64,000 nucleotides of DNA from Neorhizobium huautlense (GCF_030811685.1 NZ_JAUSRF010000023.1:1-64000), one strand, 5' to 3'. Positions 17,344-26,581 are shown, numbered from the stretch's first letter. Notes: generated from the sequence alone by a model not told the origin. Translations and numbers: made by a program.

Positions 17344-18600
17344 ATGACAACCGTCCTTGACCAGATCGTGTCCAAAACCGGTAAACGCGAGCGCGAGCGG
17401 TTGGCCGCCCTCGAACAACTGGACGTGATGGACGGGCCACGCGATCAGGGGTTTGACCGGTTCGTGCGACTGATCAAGGAGATCTACGGCATCAAGATCG
17501 GCATCGTTTCGCTGATCGACGCGCACCGGCAATGGTATCAGGCCTGCGACGGCTTGCCTTTTGGCGAAGTGCCGCGCGATGGCAGTTTCTGCAAACATGT
17601 CGTCCTAGCCGAGGAAGCGATCATCGTGCCGGATACCACGCTCGATCCGCGCTTTTCCGATCATCCGGCAGTAACCGGCGACCTGCATATCCGCTTTTAC
17701 GCCGGCATGCCGATAAAGACCAAAGCCGGCCATGTGATCGGCACGCTCTGCGCAATCCATACGGAACCGCGCACATTCGATGACCGCGACACCGATATCC
17801 TGCGGGAACTGGCCGGAGCGGCCATGGACCGTATCGAACTTCTGCAGACGGCTTCTACCGACAGCCTGACGGAAGCACTGACACGCCGCGCCTTCAAGGC
17901 CGAGGCAGACCAGATGGTGACGCTGGCGCGGCGCCACGCGCATGCGCTTTCCTGCATCGTGCTCGATATCGACCACTTCAAATCGATCAACGACACCTAC
18001 GGCCATGCGGCCGGCGACATCGTGCTGAAAGCCGTATCCGCCACCTGCAAGTCAACCCTGCGCGCCACCGACCTGTTCGGTCGTTTCGGCGGCGAGGAAT
18101 TTGTGGTCGTGTTACCCTATGTGGACATGGAAGGCGCCATGGCGACGGCCGAGCGGCTGCGCAAGGCGCTGGCCACCCAGACGGTCGATATCGGCGGCAA
18201 GTCGATATCGGTGACGGCAAGTTTTGGCGTCGCCGCGCGCTCGCTGACCGGCAAGGATATCGAGACCTTGCTGGCGCAGGCAGATGCCGCCATGTACCGC
18301 GCCAAGCAGGAAGGCCGTAACCAGTGCCGCTCCTGGAGCACCTTGCGAAAAGAAGCCGGCAAGGCAACCAAGGGCACGCGCAAACGCGTGCTGCGCACCG
18401 GCTTCATCCTGTTCGACGAGCGCAGGAGCCTCGTCGACTGCTCGGTGAAATCCTTGGGAGCGGATAGCGCAGGCCTTGTCGTTTCGGACGCATTCGGCCT
18501 GCCGGAAGAATTTTTGCTGCAAATCCCGGCCGACGGGATCGAGACCATGTGCCGGGTGATTGCCCACGACGGGCAAAATCTCGAAGTGATGTTCCAGTAA
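17344..18600 (+). CDS. GAF-GGDEF-PilZ protein, probable diguanylate cyclase
   Basis: A 418-residue cytoplasmic protein. A GAF domain covers about residues 18-168 (SLIDAHRQWYQACDG, SFCKHVVL, GMPIKTKAGHVIGTLCAIH). A GGDEF cyclase domain follows with LDIDHFKSIND near 208, GGEEF at 249-253 and an intact inhibitory I-site RATD at 240-243. The last 80 residues (from about 343, TRKRVLRTGFILFDERRSLVDCSVKSLG) resemble a PilZ domain whose second motif, normally D/NxSxxG, is degenerate. Catalysis and feedback control look intact; the C-terminal domain may have lost or weakened c-di-GMP binding. It is divergent from the binding-protein gene. Confidence 0.88.
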   Translation: MTTVLDQIVSKTGKRERERLAALEQLDVMDGPRDQGFDRFVRLIKEIYGIKIGIVSLIDAHRQWYQACDGLPFGEVPRDGSFCKHVVLAEEAIIVPDTTLDPRFSDHPAVTGDLHIRFYAGMPIKTKAGHVIGTLCAIHTEPRTFDDRDTDILRELAGAAMDRIELLQTASTDSLTEALTRRAFKAEADQMVTLARRHAHALSCIVLDIDHFKSINDTYGHAAGDIVLKAVSATCKSTLRATDLFGRFGGEEFVVVLPYVDMEGAMATAERLRKALATQTVDIGGKSISVTASFGVAARSLTGKDIETLLAQADAAMYRAKQEGRNQCRSWSTLRKEAGKATKGTRKRVLRTGFILFDERRSLVDCSVKSLGADSAGLVVSDAFGLPEEFLLQIPADGIETMCRVIAHDGQNLEVMFQ

Positions 18601-18715
18601 TCGACGCAAAACCCTGCCCAATCCACCAGCGTCCGAAACGTGTACAAATATGCACAAAATTTACAAATCGTGAAACATTGCGACGATTGACGCACCTTAT
18701 CGTGCACGTTAATTC

Positions 18716-19513
18716 ATGTTTATGACCACTTCACTGTCCATATCACGCCGTGACATCATCGAGGCCCGGCTTGCCAAGGGCCAGGAAATCGTTGCGTCCG
18801 CCGTGGCGATCGAATTCGATATTTCCGAGGATGCGGTGCGCCGCGATCTGCGCGCACTGGCAGCCGAAGGCAAATGCCGACGGGTTTATGGTGGCGCGCT
18901 GCCGCTTGTCACGCCGTCACGACCGATTGCCGAGCGGATCGGCCAGGCATCGGAGCGCAAGACGGCACTTGCGCGTGTCGCGGCCGGTACGGTGGCTGCG
19001 GGTGAATTGCTGTTTCTTGATTGCGGCAGCACCAATCTGGCCATGGCGGCGCTGCTGCCGGGCGACCAGAAGCTCACCGTCGCGACCAATTCCATCGATA
19101 TCGCCGCCGCCATCATCAAACGCGGCGATATTCCGCTGATCCTCATCGGCGGCGTGGTCGATCCGGTTGTCGGCGGCAGTGTCGATGCCTCGGCGATTGC
19201 AAGACTGGACGAGTTGAACATCGACCGCTGTTTTGTCGGCGCCTGCGCGGTGTCTGCCGAAACGGGCCCCAAAGGCGGGATGAGCGTGCAGGAACATGCA
19301 GACGCGATCTTCAAGCGCAAACTGATGACGCGCAGCGCCATCAATATCGTGCTCGCCACATCGGAAAAGTTTGAGGAGCGCGCGCCGCACCGTATCGGCT
19401 ACGCCAAAGATATCGACTGGCTGATCGTCGAAGACGATCTGGCCGCAGACACAAAACAGGCGCTGACGAACGCCGGTTACGCCATGCTGACACCCGGCCA
19501 GAGCGCCGCCTGA
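18716..19513 (+). CDS. DeoR-family transcriptional regulator
   Basis: A 265-residue regulator with an N-terminal DeoR helix-turn-helix (residues 8-60, RDIIEARLAKGQEIVASAVA and ISEDAVRRDLRALAAEGKCRRVYGGA) and a C-terminal DeoRC sugar-phosphate sensor domain with LFLDCGSTNLAMAALLP, LIGGVVDPVVGGSVD and FVGACAVSAETG. Such regulators usually respond to phosphorylated sugars. It is the first gene of a likely operon with the MFS gene 23 bp downstream. The second ATG at 18722 is an equally possible start. Upstream, TTGACG near 18687 may be a -35 element. Confidence 0.9.
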   Translation: MFMTTSLSISRRDIIEARLAKGQEIVASAVAIEFDISEDAVRRDLRALAAEGKCRRVYGGALPLVTPSRPIAERIGQASERKTALARVAAGTVAAGELLFLDCGSTNLAMAALLPGDQKLTVATNSIDIAAAIIKRGDIPLILIGGVVDPVVGGSVDASAIARLDELNIDRCFVGACAVSAETGPKGGMSVQEHADAIFKRKLMTRSAINIVLATSEKFEERAPHRIGYAKDIDWLIVEDDLAADTKQALTNAGYAMLTPGQSAA

Positions 19514-19536
19514 CCCATCCCGCAGGAAAGATTTTC

Positions 19537-20697
19537 ATGACCGCTTTTGCACAGACCACAGCCAGCGCGGACCGGCCCGCCACGCGGCTTGCCACCCGCC
19601 TCTCCTTTCTCGTTGCCGGTTTCGGCATTGCCTGCTGGGCGCCGCTAGTACCTTATGCCAAAACGCGTCTGGGCATCGATGACGGCGTGCTGGGCATGCT
19701 TCTGCTCTGCCTCGGGTTGGGGTCGGTCATCGCCATGCTGGCGACCGGTGTGCTTTCGGCAAAATACGGTGCCAGGCCGATCATTATCGTCAGCGGGTTC
19801 GGCATTGCGCTCACCCTGCCCTTCCTGACGCTTGCCGATACGCCGGTAACGCTCGGCATCGCTCTTGCCCTGTTCGGCGCCTCGCTCGGCACGCTGGACG
19901 TGGCGATGAACATCCATGCCATCGAGGTGGAAAAGGATGCGCCAAAACCGCTGATGTCCGGCTTTCATGCGCAATACAGCATTGGCGGCTTTATCGCGGC
20001 CATGCTGGTAACGCTGCTTCTGTCGGCAAAGCTCGGGCCTTTCATCACCACGCTGATCTCGTCGGCCATGATGCTGGTGGCGATGGCGATCATCTGGCCG
20101 CGACTGCTCTCGACCGTGCAGGCCGAGGACGGGCCGCTGTTCGTGATGCCGCGCGGTATCGTCGTGCTTCTGGCAGCACTTGCCGCCATCACTTTTCTCG
20201 TTGAAGGCGCGGTGCTGGACTGGAGCGCGCTGCTCCTGACCTCAGAAGGCCGTGTCGAGGCGAGCCAGGGCGGCTTGGGTTACATGCTGTTTGCAATCGC
20301 CATGACGGCTGGCCGCCTGTGCGGCGATGTGATCACCGCAAAACTCGGTGACCGCCCGACCTTGTTCTGGGGTGGCATCGTGGCGATTGCCGGTTTTGCC
20401 GTGCTGCTGGCAGCCCCCGGCACCATTCTTGCCATGAGCGGTTTTCTGCTGATCGGGCTGGGTGCATCCAACATCGTGCCGGTGCTGTTTCGCCGCGCCG
20501 GTTCGCAGACGGTGATGCCATCGGGCCTTGCGGTCGCGGCCATCACCACGACCGGTTATGCCGGTATACTGGTAGGCCCGGCCGGCGTCGGTTTCGTCGC
20601 CAAACATACCGGTCTTCCGGTGTCCTTCTGGCTTCTGGCCGCCCTGCTTACGCTCGTGCCGATCTGCGCCGGCATCGTGACACGAAAGGCCAACTGA
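19537..20697 (+). CDS. MFS transporter (YbjJ-like)
   Basis: A 386-residue integral membrane protein with about 12 hydrophobic segments. The sequence after the first segment (WAPLVPYAKTRLGIDDGVLGMLLLCLGLGS) and the A-like loop (LSAKYGARPIII) place it in the major facilitator superfamily, near the YbjJ-type subgroup. The substrate is not known. It is encoded 23 bp after the DeoR regulator and its TGA overlaps the ATG of the VOC gene (TGATG), so the three genes form one operon probably controlled by that regulator. Confidence 0.88.
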   Translation: MTAFAQTTASADRPATRLATRLSFLVAGFGIACWAPLVPYAKTRLGIDDGVLGMLLLCLGLGSVIAMLATGVLSAKYGARPIIIVSGFGIALTLPFLTLADTPVTLGIALALFGASLGTLDVAMNIHAIEVEKDAPKPLMSGFHAQYSIGGFIAAMLVTLLLSAKLGPFITTLISSAMMLVAMAIIWPRLLSTVQAEDGPLFVMPRGIVVLLAALAAITFLVEGAVLDWSALLLTSEGRVEASQGGLGYMLFAIAMTAGRLCGDVITAKLGDRPTLFWGGIVAIAGFAVLLAAPGTILAMSGFLLIGLGASNIVPVLFRRAGSQTVMPSGLAVAAITTTGYAGILVGPAGVGFVAKHTGLPVSFWLLAALLTLVPICAGIVTRKAN

Positions 20698-21080
20698 TGC
20701 GGATCACCCATGTCGCCTTGTGGACGCAGGACCTCGATACGGCTGCTCAATTCTGGCAGCGTTATTTTGGCGCCGGCGTCGGCGAAGCGTATCACAGCCG
20801 GAACCGGCAGGGTTTCGTCTCGCGTTTCATCACCCTGCCGGAAGATGGTGGCCAGATCGAACTGATGACAGGGCCGTGGCTGGCAGATGATGCCCCGGCC
20901 GAGCAGATCGGCTGGGATCATATCGCCATCACGCTCGGCAGCGGCGAAGCCGTCGATGCGCTGGCGGAAAAATGCCGGACAGATGGCTGCCTGAAATCCG
21001 CTCCGCGCTGGACCGGCGACGGGTTTTACGAGGCAGTGATCCTGATGCCGGATGGAACGCCGGTGGAGATTACGGCGTAA
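20697..21080 (+). CDS. VOC (glyoxalase/bleomycin-resistance) family protein
   Basis: A 127-residue vicinal-oxygen-chelate fold protein of two beta-alpha-beta-beta-beta modules: ITHVALWTQDLDTAAQFWQRYFGA at the start and WDHIAITLGSGEAVDALAEKCRTDG in the second half, ending DGTPVEIT. The histidine in THVAL and acidic residues QIELM and VEITA are in the metal-ligand positions. Family members act as lactoylglutathione lyases, dioxygenases or resistance proteins; the reaction here is undetermined. Translation is coupled to the MFS gene through a TGATG overlap. Confidence 0.85.
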   Translation: MRITHVALWTQDLDTAAQFWQRYFGAGVGEAYHSRNRQGFVSRFITLPEDGGQIELMTGPWLADDAPAEQIGWDHIAITLGSGEAVDALAEKCRTDGCLKSAPRWTGDGFYEAVILMPDGTPVEITA

Positions 21081-21094
21081 GAGGCGCAGCTCCC

Positions 21095-22396
21095 TCAGGC
21101 GCCAGTGACGCGCCAGATGACATCACCCACGTCGTCTGCCATCAGCACTGCACCATCCTTCGCCAGTGCCACACCAACCGGGCGCCCATAGGAATGCTTT
21201 TCGTCGGGCGACAGGAAATCGGTCAGGATTTCGCGCGGCGCTCCGACCGGCCTGCCATTTTCGAAAGCGACGAAGGCAAGCTTGTAGCCGGAAAGCTTCG
21301 AGCGGTTCCACGATCCATGCTGGCCGATGGCCATGCCGGCCGGAAAGTCCGGCAGCGTTCCTTCGGGCAGCCAGCAGAGGCCGAGTGAAGCGGTGTGACC
21401 GCCGAGCGCATAATCGGGCTGCTCCGCGGATGCCACCCTGGCGGCATCCTGCGGTACGCGGTCATCCACCACACGGTCCCAGTAGCAATAGGGCCAGCCA
21501 TAAAACCCGCCGTCGCGCACCGATGTCAGATAATCGGGAGGCGTTTCGTCACCCAGTCCGTCGCGTTCGTTGACCACGGTCCAGAGCATGCCGCCTTCCG
21601 GCTCCCAGGCCATGCCGACCGGATTGCGCAGGCCACCGGCAAAGATGCGCGACTGGCCCGATGCCAGATCATATTCATGAATGCAGGCGCGGTTTTCTTC
21701 CACCGCCATGCCCTCATCGCCGATATTGGTCAGCGAACCGACGGCCACGTAGATTTTCGTGCCGTCCTTGCTGGCGATCAGATTGCGGGTCCAGTGTCCA
21801 CCGGGCACCAGATCCATCAGTTTTGTGGCTGGCGCGGTGATTTTGGTGGCGCCCGCCGTATAAGGATAAGCCAGAAGCGCGTCGCTGGCTCCGACATACA
21901 ATGTCTCGCCAACCAGCACGATGCCGAAGGGCTGGCGGACGTTTTCGATATAGGCAAAACTTTGCTCGGCCACCCCGTCGCCATCGGCATCGCGCAGCAG
22001 CGTCACGCGGTTGGCACTCTGACCGGAAGCGCGGGCCCGCTGCATGGTTGCGGCCATGGCGTGGTCGAACAGGCTGCGCGGATTTCCCTGCTCGCCGATC
22101 GATTCCGCGACCAGCACATCGCCGTTGGGCAGCACATGCATGTTGCGTGGATGAACAAGCCCGCGCGCAAAGGCATTGACCTTCAGTCCAGCAGCGGCCG
22201 TCGGCTTGTGGTCGCCGTCCCAGCCTTTGGCGGTGGGCATTTTCAGGGTCGGGATGCGGCCCTGCGGCTTGGCCAGCGGAATGGCCGGCGTCACCCCATA
22301 GGCGGGCTCACGCGCGCCATCGCCCGAATGACGAATGGCAACGGCGCATTGGCCGACAAGGGCGACAAAACGCGCAAACAGAGAAGGCTCGACCAT
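21095..22396 (-). CDS. Sorbosone dehydrogenase-like six-bladed beta-propeller protein
   Basis: A 433-residue protein of the glucose/sorbosone dehydrogenase-like (PQQ-dependent) propeller family. Blades are visible as repeated patterns such as GLVHPRNMHVLPNGDVLVAES, GIVLVGETLYVGASDALLAYP, GGLRNPVGMAWEPEGGMLWTVVNERDG and YGRPVGVALAKDGAVLMADD. The N-terminus is not a clear signal peptide (MVEPSLFARFVALVGQCAVAIRHS), although this family is usually periplasmic, so export and start site are uncertain. It probably oxidises a sugar or aldehyde. It is convergent with the VOC gene, 14 bp apart. Confidence 0.82.
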   Translation of the reverse strand: MVEPSLFARFVALVGQCAVAIRHSGDGAREPAYGVTPAIPLAKPQGRIPTLKMPTAKGWDGDHKPTAAAGLKVNAFARGLVHPRNMHVLPNGDVLVAESIGEQGNPRSLFDHAMAATMQRARASGQSANRVTLLRDADGDGVAEQSFAYIENVRQPFGIVLVGETLYVGASDALLAYPYTAGATKITAPATKLMDLVPGGHWTRNLIASKDGTKIYVAVGSLTNIGDEGMAVEENRACIHEYDLASGQSRIFAGGLRNPVGMAWEPEGGMLWTVVNERDGLGDETPPDYLTSVRDGGFYGWPYCYWDRVVDDRVPQDAARVASAEQPDYALGGHTASLGLCWLPEGTLPDFPAGMAIGQHGSWNRSKLSGYKLAFVAFENGRPVGAPREILTDFLSPDEKHSYGRPVGVALAKDGAVLMADDVGDVIWRVTGA

Positions 22397-22598
22397 GGCA
22401 TTACCTCAATTGACGGAGGAAAAACGTGGATGAACCAGGAAGCTAGAGCGTTTGACCGATAAAGGAAACCATCGCCACCGACAGAAGCCGGCGCGGTTTC
22501 GAAAAATGCGTGAAGTTTACGCTTTTGACATATGCGCAGACGGCGGCGAGCCGCTGCCTGCGCATCAGACAGAATTTGGAAAGGTCCGTCGCAATCGA

Positions 22599-23282
22599 TC
22601 AGAAGTCGATGATCTTGCCGCCTTCCAGCGTCACCCGCCGGTCCATGCGGGCGGCGAGTTCGTGGTTATGGGTGGCGATCATTGCGGCAAGGCCCGACTG
22701 GCGCACCAGTGCCTGCAAGGCATCGAACACATAGGATGCCGTTTCCGGGTCGAGGTTGCCGGTCGGCTCGTCAGCGAGCAACAGAAGCGGCGCGTTGGCA
22801 ACGGCGCGGGCAATCGCCACGCGCTGCTGCTCGCCGCCGGACAATTCTGCCGGGCGGTGATCGGCACGGTGACCGATGCGCATGTAATCCAGAAGAGCGG
22901 CGGCGCGCTCCTTGGCTTCCTTCACCGGCAGACCGGCGATCAGCTGCGGCATCATGATGTTTTCGAGCGCGGTGAATTCCGGCAGCAGATGGTGAAACTG
23001 GTAGACGAAACCGATATCGCCACGACGAATGGCGGTGCGGCGATCGTCGGAAAGATTGCCGCAGGCCTCGCCGTCGATATGGATTTCACCCTCATCCGGA
23101 TGTTCCAGAAGGCCGGCCAGATGCAGCAGCGTCGACTTGCCGGTGCCCGACGGCGCGACCAGTGCGACGATCTCACCGCTTTTAAGCGAAAAATCGGCGC
23201 CCTTGAGGATGGAGAGGACCGTATCGCCCTGCCCGTACTGCCTGCCGACGCCCGTGAGCTTCAGAATGGTTTTGGTTGCCAT
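22599..23282 (-). CDS. lolD: Lipoprotein-releasing system ATP-binding protein
   Basis: A 227-residue ABC ATPase with Walker A APSGTGKST near residue 42, signature LSGGEQQRVAIARA near 145 and Walker B LLLADEPTGNLD. It powers LolCDE-type extraction of lipoproteins from the inner membrane to LolA. The ATG at 23282 (MATKTILKLTGVG) is preferred because earlier in-frame codons add 21 residues that overlap the permease gene and do not resemble the family. It lies 14 bp downstream of the permease stop, in one operon with it. Confidence 0.93.
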   Translation of the reverse strand: MATKTILKLTGVGRQYGQGDTVLSILKGADFSLKSGEIVALVAPSGTGKSTLLHLAGLLEHPDEGEIHIDGEACGNLSDDRRTAIRRGDIGFVYQFHHLLPEFTALENIMMPQLIAGLPVKEAKERAAALLDYMRIGHRADHRPAELSGGEQQRVAIARAVANAPLLLLADEPTGNLDPETASYVFDALQALVRQSGLAAMIATHNHELAARMDRRVTLEGGKIIDF

Positions 23283-23296
23283 GGAGGTGTGCGTTC

Positions 23297-24604
23297 CTAT
23301 TCGTAGCGCAGCGCCTGCACGGGATCGAGCCTCGAGGCCCGCCATGCCGGGAAGATGGTTGCAATGAAGGACAGCGTCAGCGCCATGACGACCACGGTGG
23401 TGGTTTCGCTAAATGTCATTTCGGCGGGCAGTTCGCTGAGGAAATAGAGTTCCGGATTGAACAGAACCGTGCCGGAAAGCCAGGAGAAGAAGCTGCGGAT
23501 CGATTCGATATTGAGACAGACGACAACGCCCAACAGGACACCGGCCGCCGTGCCGACAAAACCAATGGCAGCCCCGGTCATGAAGAAGATGCGCATGATC
23601 GAGCCGGAACTGGCGCCCATGGTGCGCAGGATGGCGATATCCGATCCCTTGTCCTTCACCAGCATGATCAGGCCTGAAATGATATTGAGCGCGGCGACGA
23701 GCACGATCAGCGTCAGGATCATGAACATGACGTTGCGTTCCACCTGCAGGGCGGAAAAGAAGGTCTGGTTGCGCTGGCGCCAGTCGGTGAGAAAGATCTG
23801 GCGGTCGCCGGCGGCCATTTCGATCAGCGGCCGCATGCCGTCCACCGCATCCGGGTGTTCGATGAACAGTTCGATCGACTGGACGATGCCATCGGCGTTG
23901 AAATAGGCCTGCGCCTCTTCAAGCGGCATGTAGACGATCGAGGCGTCATATTCCGACATGCCGATCTCGAACGTGCCGGAAATCGGATAGGATTTGACCC
24001 GAGGGCTGACACCCATCGGCGTGACATCGCCTTCCGGCGCCACCAGCGTGATGCGGTCACCGGCGGACAGGCCGAGCGAGGACGCCAGACGCGAGCCGAC
24101 CAGAACACCATCGCCCGAGGCGAAACCGACCATGTCACCCGACTTTATGTTGCCGGAGACTTCCTTCAGCTTTTCAAGATCTTCGGCGCGCACGCCGCGC
24201 ACAAGAGCGCCCGAACCGCCGCCGGTATTGCCCTGCGCCAGCGTCTGCCCTTCGACCAGCGGCAGCGCCATGGTGACGCCGGGAACGGCTGCGAATTTGG
24301 TGGTGAGATCGGCATAGTCATTAAGTGGCCGATCGACCGGCTGCACGACGATATGGCCATTGATGCCGAGAATGCGGGAGATCAGCTCGGTGCGAAAACC
24401 GTTCATGACGGCCATGACGATGATCAGCGTGGCAACGCCGAGCATGATGCCGACGAACGAAAAGCCGGCGATGACGGAGATGAAGGCTTCCTTGCGGCGC
24501 GAGCGCAGATAACGCCAGGCGACCATGCGCTCAAACCCGGAAAACGGACCGGCCGAGGGTGCTCCCTGCCGCGTGCCATCACCTTCGCTCACGACCTTCG
24601 CCAT
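23297..24604 (-). CDS. lolC: Lipoprotein-releasing system permease LolC/LolE-type
   Basis: A 435-residue protein with an N-terminal membrane segment (AGFSFVGIMLGVATLIIVMAV, around residue 45), a large periplasmic MacB-like domain and three C-terminal membrane segments (FMILTLIVLVAALNIISGLIML, GFVGTAAGVLLGVVVCLN and TTTVVVMALTLSFIATIFPAW). The start FERMVAWRYLRSRRKEAFISVI is typical of LolC/E. Alphaproteobacteria generally have one such permease, working as a homodimer (LolF). It is followed by lolD and preceded by proS in the same direction, as in other Rhizobiales. Confidence 0.92.
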   Translation of the reverse strand: MAKVVSEGDGTRQGAPSAGPFSGFERMVAWRYLRSRRKEAFISVIAGFSFVGIMLGVATLIIVMAVMNGFRTELISRILGINGHIVVQPVDRPLNDYADLTTKFAAVPGVTMALPLVEGQTLAQGNTGGGSGALVRGVRAEDLEKLKEVSGNIKSGDMVGFASGDGVLVGSRLASSLGLSAGDRITLVAPEGDVTPMGVSPRVKSYPISGTFEIGMSEYDASIVYMPLEEAQAYFNADGIVQSIELFIEHPDAVDGMRPLIEMAAGDRQIFLTDWRQRNQTFFSALQVERNVMFMILTLIVLVAALNIISGLIMLVKDKGSDIAILRTMGASSGSIMRIFFMTGAAIGFVGTAAGVLLGVVVCLNIESIRSFFSWLSGTVLFNPELYFLSELPAEMTFSETTTVVVMALTLSFIATIFPAWRASRLDPVQALRYE

Positions 24605-24688
24605 GTGTTCTCCTCGGTCACCGCGCGCCGGCGGTCAGTTGTCTTGCAGTCCGGGCGGCCTCACGAGAGATCGCCCGGACGGTACTCT

Positions 24689-26017
24689 TCAGGCCTTGGC
24701 CGTCAGGCGGTTCAGCGCGGCTTCCATGGTCATAGTTTCGCGCGCACCCGTCTTGCGGTCCTTCACCTCGACTTCGCCGGTCGCGGCCGAACGCGGGCCA
24801 ACGATCAGCTGCACCGGCACGCCGATCAGATCGGCGGTGGCGAACTTGGTACCTGCGCGGTCGTCCGTGTCGTCGTAGAGCACGTCCAAACCGGCATTTG
24901 TGAGGCCGGTGTAAAGGCCATCGCAGACGCGGTCGCAGTTTTCGTCACCCGGCTTCATGGTGATGACCATGGCATCGAACGGCGCGACCGAAGCCGGCCA
25001 GATGATTCCGTTCTCGTCATGCGAGGCTTCGATGATGGCGGGAACAAGGCGGGTCGGGCCGATGCCGTAGGATCCCATGTGGACAAGATGTTCCTTGCCA
25101 TCCGGGCCCTGAACCTTGGCGCCCATCGGCTCGGAATATTTTGTGCCGAAATAGAAGATGTGACCGACTTCGATACCACGAGCGGACAGGCGGTCGCCTG
25201 CCGGGATGGCGTCGAAAGCGGCTTCGTCGTGCATTTCCGAGGTGGCGGCGTAAACCGAAGTCCACTTGTCGAAAATCGCCTGCATGCCGGCAACGTCGTC
25301 GAAATCGATATCGGCTGCCGGAATGTCGAAATTCGTGAAATCGCGGTGCGAGAACACTTCGGACTCGCCGGTTTCGGCCAGAATGATGAATTCGTGGCTG
25401 TGGTTGCCGCCGATCGGACCGGTATCGGCGCGCATCGGGATAGCGCGCAGGCCGAGACGATCGAACGTGCGCAGATAGGCCGCGAACATCTTGTTATAGG
25501 AGTGGATCGCGCCTTCCTTGGTCAGATCGAAGGAATAGGCATCCTTCATCAGGAATTCGCGCGAACGCATGGTGCCGAAACGCGGACGGATCTCGTCGCG
25601 GAATTTCAGCTGGATATGGTAGAGGTTGAGCGGCAGGTTCTTGTAGGATTTCACCGCCGAACGAAAAATGTCGGTGACCATTTCCTCGTTGGTCGGGCCG
25701 TAGAGCATCGGACGCTCCTGGCGGTCCGTGATGCGCAGCATTTCCTTGCCGTAATCCTCGTAACGACCGCTTTCCTGCCACAGATCGGCCGACTGCAGCG
25801 TCGGCATCAAAAGCTCGATGGCGCCGGCACGGTCCTGCTCTTCACGGATGATCTTGTTGACCTTGTCCATGACGCGCTTGCCGAGCGGCAGCCAGGAATA
25901 GATGCCCTGGCTCTGCTGGCGAACCATGCCCGAACGCAGCATCAGGCGGTGGGAGACGATTTCCGCTTCCTTGGGATTTTCCTTCAGAATGGGCAAAAAA
26001 TAGCGGGACAGGCGCAT
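24689..26017 (-). CDS. proS: Prolyl-tRNA synthetase
   Basis: A 442-residue class IIa synthetase of the short alphaproteobacterial form, without the editing insertion found in the E. coli enzyme (about 570 residues). Class II motifs are visible: LRSGMVRQQSQGIYSWLPLG near residue 28, motif 2 FRDEIRPRFGTMRSREFLMKDAYSF near 140, and motif 3 around GSYGIGPTRLVPAIIE. The anticodon-binding domain follows (VICDGLYT... QLIVGPR). It charges tRNA-Pro with proline. It sits upstream of lolC, 84 bp away, probably in the same transcript. Lack of editing suggests that mischarged Ala-tRNA-Pro is handled by another protein. Confidence 0.96.
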   Translation of the reverse strand: MRLSRYFLPILKENPKEAEIVSHRLMLRSGMVRQQSQGIYSWLPLGKRVMDKVNKIIREEQDRAGAIELLMPTLQSADLWQESGRYEDYGKEMLRITDRQERPMLYGPTNEEMVTDIFRSAVKSYKNLPLNLYHIQLKFRDEIRPRFGTMRSREFLMKDAYSFDLTKEGAIHSYNKMFAAYLRTFDRLGLRAIPMRADTGPIGGNHSHEFIILAETGESEVFSHRDFTNFDIPAADIDFDDVAGMQAIFDKWTSVYAATSEMHDEAAFDAIPAGDRLSARGIEVGHIFYFGTKYSEPMGAKVQGPDGKEHLVHMGSYGIGPTRLVPAIIEASHDENGIIWPASVAPFDAMVITMKPGDENCDRVCDGLYTGLTNAGLDVLYDDTDDRAGTKFATADLIGVPVQLIVGPRSAATGEVEVKDRKTGARETMTMEAALNRLTAKA

Positions 26018-26255
26018 CGCGGTTTCCGATTTGCGGGCCGAAACCTGAAAAGGAATCGACCGTTAGAGGGCTGATATTGCGTGCGTTCATAGCCGGTTCG
26101 GCAGCACATGAAAACCCGGTTGGGGGCAGGCTTGAAAACATGTGAGCGAATGCTCAGGCGAACAGCGTTTGCAGCAGCCAAAACGTGCAATACAGCGAAG
26201 CAGCGCCGCCTTAGGTAGGCAAAACATGGTTTTTTGAGGGACAAGGGGTGCGACA

Positions 26256-26295
26256 TTTTTGTTCACAGGATTTTTCTACCCCTGTGTAACAAAAA
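26256..26295. promoter_or_regulatory. 40-bp dyad upstream of proS
   Basis: TTTTTGTTCACAGG (26256-26269) and CCTGTGTAACAAAAA (26281-26295) are inverted copies that match over 14 bases with a single extra base, around an 11-bp centre. It lies 240 bp upstream of proS. On the minus strand TTGCAT and TAGAAA flank its middle like promoter elements pointing to proS. It could be an operator for proS, for the small RNA on the other strand, or an RNA hairpin. Confidence 0.5.
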
Positions 26296-26319
26296 TGCAA
26301 AAAATTGGGGTGACAAGAT

Positions 26320-26494
26320 GTCTCATGTGAGCTAGCTTCAGCTCACAAAACGGGCAAGGGGATTAAATTCTTGCCTATTTCGCGGTCAAAGTCTTGGGAG
26401 GATTTAGATCTTAGGCGCGCTTCGAACGCAGCCCCGGCAACGGAAAGATCACGCGAAACTCAAAAAACAAGGCTTCAACGCCTTGTTTTTTTTT
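26320..26494 (+). ncRNA. Probable small RNA between proS and the GNAT gene
   Basis: The plus strand ends in an excellent intrinsic terminator at 26462-26494, yet no plus-strand gene lies upstream, because proS is on the other strand. About 120 bp earlier an 8-bp perfect stem TGTGAGCT (26326-26333) and AGCTCACA (26340-26347) with a 6-base loop could be the 5' hairpin. The stretch between contains no convincing reading frame. This pattern, a 5' stem, an unpaired middle and a terminator with a long T-run, is typical of trans-acting, Hfq-binding small RNAs. The 5' end and promoter are not defined. It was not possible to match it to a named rhizobial family. Confidence 0.6.
26462..26494 (+). terminator. 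Strong intrinsic terminator of the probable small RNA
   Basis: AACAAGGC (26466-26473) and GCCTTGTT (26480-26487) form an 8-bp stem around TTCAAC, flanked by an A-run on the left and nine T residues on the right. Symmetry allows weak bidirectional use, but the T-run favours the plus strand. Confidence 0.9.
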
Positions 26495-26581
26495 GCCTTC
26501 AAATCAAGGTTCGTATTTCCGGCTGACGGGCTTATGCCTGTGAAAGGTTACGGGAAGATGACGGATGTCAGGTCTGATTGC

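Noticed and set aside
22501..22530. GCGT/ACGC stem followed by an A/T run after lolD as terminator
   Set aside because: The stem is only 4 bp; too weak to call.
23855..26074. A 739-codon plus-strand frame opposite lolC and proS
   Set aside because: It spans two unrelated minus-strand genes and the gap between them, which only a chance open frame would do.
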